The notes under the pieces were generated by a model. The model did no database searches. It was not told where the DNA came from and worked only from the letters and a program-made list of their open reading frames with translations. Source: Pestalotiopsis fici W106-1 (lineage: Eukaryota; Ascomycota; Sordariomycetes; Amphisphaeriales; Sporocadaceae). Taken from it: a stretch of DNA of 64,000 nt. Both the position numbers and the translations under genes were made by a program. Each line of letters begins with the position of its first letter. Positions within the stretch are counted from its first letter, which is position 1. Location of the stretch: contig NW_006917105.1 of the NCBI RefSeq assembly GCF_000516985.1, forward strand, positions 343,210 to 407,209, read 5' to 3'. Of the stretch, positions 53,046 through 61,972 are shown in pieces.

Positions 53046-53953
53046 CTAGCAAGTGACGACTGCAGGCCCGGGAGCTGTGTAGCTTGTTGGTACCGGATAG
53101 TAGATGTTGAGCATAATGCCGGGGTCGGTCGCCTTGTAAGCACCCGGAAAGGAGACACCGGAAAAGGACTTTGTTCCGCTTCCCGTGACTGTGAGTTGAG
53201 CGCATCTTGGCCAGGTCAGCAACACCCCCATGGTGAACGTCATGGTCATGGTTACGGATGTTGGTACTCACGAAATGTAAAACTGGGCACCACCGGCACT
53301 ACTAGCACTATTTGTATGATTGGTGTTAGATCACGAGTGTCTACTCACGGTGCATACAGGCTTTAGGGCCCAGAAGCTGCCTACCTATGGAGCGCAATGT
53401 GTTCAACGCGCAAGAGGTAATCGCCAGGGGCCAGGCACTGGGGGATTTTGGCTGTGACCTGCGCTGCACCTTGACTAGGCCAAGTCAATCCACTGGGGGA
53501 GATGTTGGGTCCCTGGGAGAAGATTTTGAACCAGACGGCACCATCGCCATCCCAGGCCGACGCGGTCTGCCCAGACGGGACCTTGGCCATGTAGAATTGC
53601 AGTGTGCCAGGGTGGCTGACGGAGGCGTCTGCGGTGAAACCAACCGTGGAGCCTGCGGCGACCGTCTTTGTCTGAGCGCCCTCATTTCCGGCCGCGAGCT
53701 GATAGCAACGGATCTGCGACGACGTCACGTCCGTCACTGGGCCGTTGGACTGGTAGTTTGTCGTCTTGCGGACGAATTCCCACTTTCCAGAGGCAGATCC
53801 ATCTGACACGAGTGCAGGAAAGGTGTCTGGTCTCTTGTGTTAGTCATGGATCACAACAGAATGAGCGTGTTGCCCAGATAGGTGGTAGGCCGGGTCCGTA
53901 CAATGCGCCTGGACAGCTACCACCAGGGCGAGGATGGCCGATGCAATCTTCAT
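53046..53953 (-). CDS. AA9 lytic polysaccharide monooxygenase, no CBM
   Basis: Secreted copper-dependent LPMO, 229 residues from exons 53902-53953, 53385-53826, 53272-53307 and 53046-53205. The signal peptide is [16 protein letters not shown]. His17 becomes the N-terminal ligand and the mature protein starts [11 protein letters not shown], typical of AA9. The second histidine is His89 ([12 protein letters not shown]), and the region LRVEHIALH plus GGAQFYISC carries the conserved His and axial Tyr175. No linker or carbohydrate-binding module follows. The codon for residue 18 is split by a 75-nt intron with a CTAAC branch site. The third exon has only 36 nt and encodes [11 protein letters not shown]. 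This is the second AA9 gene in the window; it is shorter than the one at 36.7-38.0 kb. Confidence 0.94.
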
Positions 53954-55073
53954 TGTCCTTTATTTGTGGATATCTGGGCCGTGATACAAGTTGGGCTTCA
54001 AATTATGCTCAGATGATAATATTAGCCAAGAGTGTGCAAATGTAGTTCCGTGATCTTGAGGCCGGGGGCGACTCGAACTGCCGCTGATCCTGATGATATA
54101 TAGACGTGATTAGAATCCCCAGATATCTTATGCCGAGATGAGGTCTTGGCATTTGATGTACCACACAATCTACGTCAGGGCAGCAGATGACCCAAATTGT
54201 ATGCACGGCCGTTTTGGGCTCCGAGATGGTGGCATGAAGAGGGTAATCACCCGGCGGGTAAATCCAGAAAACATCAACATTGGGCCATTCGCTGGCAGGG
54301 TAATTGATTGAAGCGCTCCTTAGGTGAAGCGCGGGTAGTTTGTGCGGGAGGGCGGAAGCATGAAATCCTGTAGATTAATTAAAGGCTCATCCATGGTTTC
54401 CTCTCAACCCGAGGTCGATGTCTTGGTAAACATGTCGCTATCACGGGTTGCTCTGGAAAAAAGGGAGTGGGGGCTATTTGGGTCGTTTCCCTCTTACGAT
54501 GCCTCTCCTTCTATCTTGGGTATATTAAAATCACCTCTGATGACTTGATGCTAATCTAGATGGGGTTGAAATGCTCGAGTACCGCATGATGGTGGTTTAT
54601 TTGAGCCGGTAATGGTAGTATATCTGCGTGAACAAGATTGTCAAACAGTTGGATGCGCGAGTGGATATATCTACAAAGCAATCATTACACATGAGCCGGG
54701 GAAGAGGATTTGCAATCAATATGCTTCGATTGAGATTCAAACGGGTATTAAGAAGATGATGATTGTTGCCAGATAACCCCAGCTGAGCCGGTGTTGTCAC
54801 CATTATCTCCACCCTCGAATAACAAGCTTGTATCTCTCACAATGGGGACAAACGGATACAGACACCAACAAAGGAGGACCATGATTCATTATGTATTTCC
54901 AGGGCCACAGACTCAATGCGTTCATTGTTGTATTTGCAAGTTATAATAAGCAACCGATGTACGCCTCTGACTGGACCTTGTAGAAGCCAGCAGTTTTAAC
55001 ATTTCCTTGCACAGATAGACATACAGTACATTCCCGTATCTTCGTGTCATTCTATACTCCCTCATTAGCCATC
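53954..55073. other. Intergenic region, 1.1 kb
   Basis: Upstream of the AA9 gene and of the Cys-rich small protein gene, transcribed away from each other. No repeat or gene is recognised. Confidence 0.5.
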
Positions 55074-55313
55074 ATGTGCTGGCCATCACGACAAATTTCC
55101 TACTCTTGTGGGTGTCGGCAGGCTACGTATGGCGAGGTTATCCGGTGCGAGTGTGCCAAGATTTACGGGCACCAGTGTATCGGCTTCATGGACGCGCCCG
55201 ATGAGCACATCACTTTTGCACGAGAGTCTTGTCGTAGGTGTGTTCCTGACTCGGGTAGCTATAAGGAGCAGAAAAATAGTAGCTCTCCCTGCATCAAGGT
55301 AGGCAAGGATTAA
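55074..55313 (+). CDS. Cysteine-rich small hypothetical protein, 79 residues
   Basis: Not recognised beyond a general resemblance to a common fungal small Cys-rich type starting MC. The ATG at 55074 starts MCWPSRQISYSCGCRQATYG, with Cys in YSCGC, RCEC, HQC and SCRRC patterns; that spacing is consistent with metal binding or disulphides. There is no signal peptide, so a cytosolic, possibly zinc-binding protein is more likely than a secreted effector. A GTAGGC donor-like sequence just before the end leaves open a spliced, longer C terminus. The upstream region is AT-rich. Confidence 0.45.
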   Translation: MCWPSRQISYSCGCRQATYGEVIRCECAKIYGHQCIGFMDAPDEHITFARESCRRCVPDSGSYKEQKNSSSPCIKVGKD

Positions 55314-55823
55314 TAAACAGCTGGTCTCCCCTGGCAAGCCCTTAACTACGTACATGGTGCCGCTCACACCAGCCTTGGCCAACGTCTTTGGCGCTTCCCC
55401 AATAGATTTCTTTTCAATTCTTTAAGATATTTCAGTTGCAAAATATGAGCCTCGTGAGCAGTGTGAAGTCTTGTGCTGACTGGGACATGTGTAGCATGGA
55501 GGACGGTCTGCTGACATTTGTAGGTATTGGCACATTTTGTTTGACAGCAATTCAGCAGTGACTTTTCGTTCAACGCACCCCAAAGACCGATACCAGAAAG
55601 ATGACGAGCAGCTTTAGTCGCACTTCTCAACGCCTCGGCCATCGTGCTCTGCTACAAGACCAAGTATATGGCAACCTGAAATGGGACAAAAAGTCTACGA
55701 GGAGAGAGAGAGAGACACAAGGGAGATCAAAGCCCATATTTCCACTTATTCCCTTTTGTCTATACGGAATTGGTGGCCACTCACTTTGTTGATTCCCAAA
55801 ATTTCTTCTATAATCTGATCATG
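55314..55823. other. Intergenic region
   Basis: Holds a 92-codon minus-strand frame with an ATG at 55642 (starting MAEALRSATKAARHLSGIGL) and a GAGAGAGA tract at about 55700-55715. The frame is not supported by any family resemblance, so it is not listed as a gene. Confidence 0.45.
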
Positions 55824-56618
55824 TCAATTATATTTTGTTCTACCATATCTCAATGACCGCTTATGGTCGGGCACTGACAAGAAGTTATCTGCAGTGACTT
55901 CTTGGTTTCTATTCGAATTCCAGATCAGCAATCCTGATTCCTTGTCAAAATGCCACGTCTCTGGTGGGTAATTTTCGATACGAAAATTGCACAAGACCAG
56001 CTCTGCGTTAATCATGCTACAGTCCTCATTCGCTTCATCGACTTCGAGCTCCAGTTGGTACAGGTGAAACTCGGAGAGCTTGATATCGGACCATGTCAAC
56101 TCGTCCACAAACTTGCGCCTCGTATCGCCGCCGTCCTCGCCCTTGTCGTCAAATAAAGACTGCCAGTCATCCGACACATCATCGGGACAGTCGCCTTGCT
56201 CTGAGCCGTTGGACGACGAGCCATGTGAAAAGTAGTACTCATCTCTGCTCCGCCAGTATAGACGCCTCCAGAACTTGAGCTTGTCCTCGACCATAAGTAG
56301 ACGCTCCTGGGCTCCCTCGAGCTCTTCCTGGAGCTCTGCAAGGTAGCCGTCGTAATACTCTTTACCTTGATCCTGGGAAAAGGTATATTGACAACGGTCT
56401 ACGTCCTTGTGCTCACCATATCCATCATCTTCCGACTCCTCGACGCTGTCAACCTCCCAGTCGCACTTCCGTCTAATGTAATTGGTCGTGTCAGACGTCT
56501 CGATGGTGGGACCTTCATGGGGGAGGCGACGGCTTGGACTATCATAACCTGCATCCGACATGTATCCTGAATCCCATGATCTCTGCCTTCTCAGAGACGA
56601 TGTTGCTGGTGTCACCAT
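55824..56618 (-). CDS. Hypothetical protein with a coiled coil
   Basis: Not recognised. A single exon of 264 residues from an ATG at 56618. The N terminus is Ser/Arg/Tyr-rich (RRQRSWDSGYMSDAGYDSPS); a probable coiled coil spans roughly residues 85-120 (YLAELQEELEGAQERLLMVEDKLKFW); the middle is acidic (EQGDCPDDVSDDWQSLFDDKGED). The C-terminal third is mixed polar-aromatic, with ENYPPETWHFDKESGLLIWN. No signal peptide or membrane segment is present. The composition is unlike a chance ORF, but conservation would be needed to prove it is expressed. Confidence 0.65.
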   Translation of the reverse strand: MVTPATSSLRRQRSWDSGYMSDAGYDSPSRRLPHEGPTIETSDTTNYIRRKCDWEVDSVEESEDDGYGEHKDVDRCQYTFSQDQGKEYYDGYLAELQEELEGAQERLLMVEDKLKFWRRLYWRSRDEYYFSHGSSSNGSEQGDCPDDVSDDWQSLFDDKGEDGGDTRRKFVDELTWSDIKLSEFHLYQLELEVDEANEDCSMINAELVLCNFRIENYPPETWHFDKESGLLIWNSNRNQEVTADNFLSVPDHKRSLRYGRTKYN

Positions 56619-57892
56619 AGCAGTTTTTGGGCCTCACTTGGTTGATTGATTTTATCGTTAGTAAGTAATATGTGCTCCGACGCAGAAAAGAAAGTAGTAG
56701 TAGTAGTAGTGTTTTCCTTTAAGAAAATTAGAATACAGAGGTAAGTGGGGAATAAAAGAAGAGAAGAAGTCAAAATTTCGTTCGCTATGCAAAGGGAAGA
56801 GGAAGGTGAAAAGAGCTCTATGTGTACCATTTGGCCAAGAACTACCAGGATGAGTCTGTGGCTACTTATAATCGGCAGAACTTGAACAATGAAATGCATC
56901 ATGGTAACATGGACAAAGACTTGCAATTACATCCTTTTGTTGGTTGTTGTTTATTTTTAGAAACGTAGTAGTACCCGTTTTCTGATTGTATTTATAGGTA
57001 GGTAGGCAACAAAGAAGTGAAGCGGGAGGAGATTCCGAGTCCGGCCCAAACAAGGACAACAATGTGTTGTAGTGCGAGACTCGAATAATTCGACGGCCAA
57101 TTTGTACCATTAGCTGAGAAGGACGCAGGAGTGGACGATGATACTACAGCGTCGTTTGTTTTTCCATGCCAAGTTGACCAATCTGGGGTCACTCACGTTA
57201 GCAATGGCTTTGGTTGATTCTCCCCGGGGGAAGTCGGTCGTTCAGCTCCCTATTTCTACTGTGCACCATGGCCATGACACTCCATCGGGATGGGACATAC
57301 AGCGACAATCTATCAGCCGCCGTGCACGATCCAAGGTTTGGCCTACAGAGACTTCACAAGACAAAGGCAGCCAAAGTACTGTCTGTGTACATATACCAAG
57401 ACACTCGTTGTCGGCAGGTGCCGGATCGTCAATGGCAGGGGGGTTGGGAAGCGAGATACCAAATTGGGAATTGCGGAGGCAGGGCAATTGGCACGTGGGC
57501 GAGGTGCCATTTTGTCGACGTGCTCCATGCATGTACGTATGTATGTATATACGCTAGATCGTGCATGTATACCAGGCTCAAACTATTGAAATTCCTGACT
57601 TTGGGCGATGCGACGATGCCAATGTTGGCTCTCATTGGAGGCATTTCGTCATCCCGCAGACTCAAAGCCAGCGTGGTAATGGACAAGACCTCGGAGTAGG
57701 TAGTTGTAGACCGAGCGTAAACACACACACATGCACACACGAAGCCATTGCTATTCGAGTAGTCATGGCCGAGGTGCTGAGAAGTCAATGTAGAATAAAA
57801 CCAGACCATAACCCGTACCTGGCACACACGATGCCCCCGATTTTTATCGTCATGTCTGTCTTGTTCCTCTTGCACAGTCACACCTCGCGAAT
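56619..57892. other. Divergent promoter region, 1.3 kb
   Basis: Between the coiled-coil gene and the GH79 gene. It contains a TAG-trinucleotide run at 56695-56711, an ATAGGTAGGTAGGC motif at about 56996-57008, and short ACAC and GTAT runs. No gene is recognised. Confidence 0.55.
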
Positions 57893-59588
57893 ATGGCCCT
57901 GGGCATCGTCACCACAATTGCGCTGTCTGCCTTAGTAGCGGCCGAGGTGGCTTCGGCGGCCGTGACCTTTGCCGTGCCCAGTCAGGCACTCACGGGTGGT
58001 CTCAAATACGCACCGCTTGACCCGGCGCCTGTGGGAATCTCGTACGTGAGGACCGACAGGAGGGAAAAAGGAGAAAACAAAAGATTGGGCGGATTGCTAA
58101 CCATGCTGCGCGTCATATAGATTTGAATTCTTTGCTTACCCATCATACTTTACCAATGTCACGGCCACGAACCAATGCCTCGCCAACTTCCAGGCACTCA
58201 CCGGCACGTGGCCTCCGATCCGGATTGGCGGCACCACTCAAGATCGTGCCCTGTACGACTCGACAACGTCCGCCTATGTTGTGTACACGGTTGCGAGCGC
58301 GGCCGATGCTCCCGCGTCGCTGACCTTTGGCTCCAGCTTCATGACCCTGGCCAACACTTACAAGGGAAGCGTTGTCCTTGGCCTGAACCGGGGCAAGAAC
58401 AACATTGACAATACCATAGCAGCAGCGAAAATTGCAGTATCTGCTATGGGCAACCTGCTGGCCATTGAGCTGGGCAACGAACCGGAATGTATGTATGCGC
58501 GTGTAGGGGAATCGAGCCTAGAGTAAATAGTAGTTGACTCGACTGTGCCCTGCTGCTGACCCTCTTATCCAGACTATACCAATGACGGCCAGCCTATCGC
58601 TTCCGGCGGATGGTCTCCGGCGATAGATGCCGCTTCACAAAATAACTGGGATATACGCGTCGGCTCGGCGGTTAACAAGGCGCCCATCATCCAGGCCGGC
58701 AACTCCAATGACTCCCCTCCCACTTGGGGCGCCGCAGAGCTCATTGCTACCGAGAACTCGACAGTCAAACAATATGTCAAGACTTATGCTCATCACAACT
58801 ATCCGGGTGGCACCGTTACTTCACTCATGAGCCACGCAAACATCGCCAGCAACCTGCATGTGTTTGACGCCGATGTGACTGCCGCCCTCGGACAAGGCAA
58901 GCCATATGTCTTTGGAGAGACCAACTCGGGTATGACCACGACCCCCGTAATGATGTTTGAAGCAGCAGCTGTGATGACATGACTAACGAACGTTGCGCCT
59001 CGATCAGTCTCGGGCGGCGGCGCTGCTACCGTGTCGCCCACCTTTGGGGCGGCCCTCTGGACGCTCGACTATTCCCTCCGCGCCACGTACAGCAACATTT
59101 CTCGCACCTACTTCCACCACGGCACAGTGGGCAACTGTCAGTATTGCTTCTGGGGGCGGTACAGCATGGGCGCGCCTTACTACGGTGCTTATGCAGCGAC
59201 GGCCTTGCTCGCCAAAGCATCGTACTTGACGGCCCTCGACAATGGCACGACCAATTACGCCGCGTACGTGGCCTATGACTCGAACAAGGCACCGCTACGG
59301 GCTTTGCTCTACAACTCGGACTACTATGGTGGCAGTGGCACCCGCACAACCCAGCCCTTTGTGCTGACCGGGCTGACGGCGTCGTCGGTGCGAGCAAAGA
59401 GATTGACGGCAACCAGTGCCCTGTCGAGGCAGGATCAGGGACAGATCCCAACCTTTGGTGGTCAGTCCTTCACCGATGGGACCTGCGTGGTGACGGGCTC
59501 CGAGACGTACGAGACGGTTGCCGTGTCCAATGGACAAGCATCCTTTACAGTCAGTGCTAGCGAGGCTCTTGTTGTTTACCTCCAGTAG
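57893..59588 (+). CDS. Glycoside hydrolase family 79-like protein, secreted
   Basis: Secreted glycosidase of the GH79 type, which includes fungal beta-glucuronidases acting on arabinogalactan. Exons 57893-58041, 58121-58488, 58573-58929 and 59008-59588 give 484 residues in consistent phase. The signal peptide is MALGIVTTIALSALVAAEVASA. The barrel contains PPIRIGGTTQDRALYD, the acid/base glutamate in LAIELGNEPEYY (the NEP motif), and the probable nucleophile in YVFGETNSVSGGG. A C-terminal beta domain follows (LLYNSDYYGGSGTRTTQPFVL to SEALVVYLQ). Introns are 79, 84 and 78 nt. Activity is inferred from the family motifs only. Confidence 0.9.
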
Positions 59589-60697
59589 TAGGGAGGCAGC
59601 CGTTTGGACCAGCAACCCACCAGGGGTTTATTCGGGCCTGGCTCTCATCTTGGAGAGGCTATGTCATCTGATTCCTTGATGATGGAGATCAGATATGAAC
59701 GAGTGACATTCGACTTGCAAAGATAGGCAAGAAACGCCCTGCACTGGAGGGATTCCTCATGACCATTATTCTTGCAGAGGAACTGCTTTATATCTCAGCC
59801 ATAACTCATGAATCAAGGCAGTGTATATGATATATCCACCCAATGTATCAGCAATTACATCCGGCGATTTATTTAATCATCGAGAGGCTATTATCGAGCC
59901 TTGCAAGTTGTTTTTTTTTTTTCCTTCTCTCTCATTAGCCATTCGTTTTGGTCAGGGAGATTTCTACTTTCCTTGAATTTGGTGTAAATATATATATATA
60001 TATCCCCAGACGAGGCACGGGTTGAGAGTCAGTGAAACATATATATATATATATATATATATATAGGTGGGTTCTTGTCTTATCGCATTTATTACTAACT
60101 ACTGCTGCTACTACGTATCAGTATCTGCCAACTCCCGACGTCGAGAGACTTGATCATCTCTGGGCATGGCCAGGGGAGGGGGGGGAACCCCTGGTAGTGG
60201 AAGTCTGGAAGAGGGGCCAGCTGACGATCAGGCCCAGAATCCCCTTGAGCCGAACTGCCAGGGATCAGTGGCTCATTACAGAAGTCTCCGCCGAGTGAAC
60301 AGCCAGCGACGCGTCCCAGGAGGATGCATCGCGTACCAATTGAATCAATCAGCCAGGGGGTGCCAATTAGAGAAGAAGCCTTGCAGCGTCTGAGCTAAGA
60401 TGATCAGGACTACTCCCGAATACTCTAGCCCCGGACATCCGATGCATGGCGTTTCCGGGGGATAGAGGAAAGAGAGGGAAGAGGACCCCAAAATGAAAAA
60501 AAGTTTCAATACTGAGAGGGTTTTGATCAAGTTGACCCAGGAATAATGACGCCCGTATAACATTTGACCTTGTTTCAATTCTTGTTTTTCCATTTATTTT
60601 TACGTTTCTCGTTCCTCGTTCTCGTTATCGTGCACAGTGCTCTCGTTTTTTTCTTTCTTTTTAATTCTTTGATTTTCATTCCGGTGCATTATTGTCA
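59589..60697. other. Intergenic region with AT repeats
   Basis: 3' flank of GH79 and promoter of the next gene. It holds (AT)n runs at about 59988-60002 and 60038-60065 and a T-run at about 59911-59921. A CT-rich tract precedes the next start. No gene is recognised. Confidence 0.6.
60038..60065. repeat. (AT)n microsatellite
   Basis: About 14 AT units, in non-coding DNA between two plus-strand genes. A shorter AT run lies 35 bases upstream. Confidence 0.95.
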
Positions 60698-61972
60698 ATG
60701 GATCTCGATTCTGTAAACGCCCTTGTGGCGGCCCTCGTATCTAATTACCAAGATGGCGTCGAGTTTTACGCAAAGTGGCAGCGCAGGAACTGGCAGGAGA
60801 ACCACTACGGAGACCGCGCAAAGGGCAAACAGGCAAGCAGTGGCAGTGGTGGCTGTTGCGGCATGAGCGCTTCGTTGAACTTCTCGGCGCATCGAATCAG
60901 GGAAGCATTTGACAAGGGCACGAGGATTCTCGGGCAGGACTTTTCAGTCGGCGACGGTATGAGAGATTCTCTGTTGTCCATATATTATTCATCCATCCAT
61001 TCAACCCACACGCTGCTCCATTCACCCATCCATTCCGAGTTGGATATACCAAGTCTGGGTAAGCCTGGTGCTGACTTGGACCCATTTTACTGCTTAGAAA
61101 CATGTCGTGCGTCGCTGGCTACCAACTTGAGGCAACTCCAGGCACGTATCAATGTGCTGCGCAGTGCTGCACAGGGGGCTAGCCCGCCTTTGGGACTGTA
61201 TGCAGTCATCAAGGCCTCCGAGGATGTCCGCGTCTCGGCGATCCGCGCGCTCAACGAGCAGTACCGACGGCAGGCCGCCGGGCGTCCGACTCCAACTGAG
61301 CTCTCATTGGGAACCCGCAGATCGCGGGCCACCCTGTCCTTGTCCGAGGATGCGCTTGTGGCACTAGATGCCATGACGACGACGACGACGACGCTGACTG
61401 CCCAAGACGGTGGCGGACTCGGTAGCCGCTTGAACAGTCCAAGGCGGTCTCGTTACCTGGCGCTGCCAATGGAAACCATTGTGGACGGCATTGCCACCCC
61501 CGTATCTGCCGGTTCGCGGAGATCCGGCCTATTCTCCGAGCCACCATCTCCGCCGCTCACGCCGACGAGGACCGAGGACTGGCAATCGTCTCGTTCGAAG
61601 CGGTCCTCGGTCGTCTCGACCCGATCCCGACCCTTGTCCACTGCCGCTCTCGGCCTCTTCTGTCCAGAGGCCATGAGGTATCAGCTTGACCCTGCGAGGC
61701 GCGTGACGGGCAGGGCCTGCAAATGCGGTCAGGACCTCTCGGCACAGTCCACCGGCGAGCACTTGCCCATGAATCTCAAGGAAGGCTTCCAAATGACACC
61801 TAGATTCGTTGCCAAGTCCCATCACGTCGGCGCTGGATTCGGCTGTGTTCTGTGCATCCCAAACGGCCACGTGGGCACGTTTGAGAGTCTTGCCTCACTT
61901 AAAGATCACATTAATACCAGTCACGACAAGTGGCAGATTCTACATGATCGAGACTTGGCGACGGGGTGCTGA
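60698..61972 (+). CDS. Hypothetical protein with a C-terminal C2H2-like zinc-finger segment
   Basis: Conserved-looking fungal protein of unknown function, 377 residues from exons 60698-60956 and 61098-61972. The N terminus (MDLDSVNALVAALVSNYQDG) and the segment after the intron (ETCRASLATNLRQLQARINVL) form helical, probably coiled-coil regions. The centre is Ser/Pro/Arg-rich (SRRSGLFSEPPSPPLTPTRT). Near the C terminus are Cys pairs in GRACKCGQD and a C2H2-like finger FGCVLCIPNGHVG...SLKDHINTSHD. The 141-nt intron has a GTATGA donor and CTGAC branch, is a multiple of three and has no in-frame stop, so the unspliced frame also stays open. An earlier TTG is not needed for the start. Confidence 0.8.
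   Translation: MDLDSVNALVAALVSNYQDGVEFYAKWQRRNWQENHYGDRAKGKQASSGSGGCCGMSASLNFSAHRIREAFDKGTRILGQDFSVGDGMRDSLLSIYYSSIHSTHTLLHSPIHSELDIPSLGKPGADLDPFYCLETCRASLATNLRQLQARINVLRSAAQGASPPLGLYAVIKASEDVRVSAIRALNEQYRRQAAGRPTPTELSLGTRRSRATLSLSEDALVALDAMTTTTTTLTAQDGGGLGSRLNSPRRSRYLALPMETIVDGIATPVSAGSRRSGLFSEPPSPPLTPTRTEDWQSSRSKRSSVVSTRSRPLSTAALGLFCPEAMRYQLDPARRVTGRACKCGQDLSAQSTGEHLPMNLKEGFQMTPRFVAKSHHVGAGFGCVLCIPNGHVGTFESLASLKDHINTSHDKWQILHDRDLATGC

Noticed and set aside
55364..55642. 92-codon minus-strand frame starting MAEALRSATKAAR
   Set aside because: It has an ATG but no recognisable family or splice signals; kept as a possibility only.
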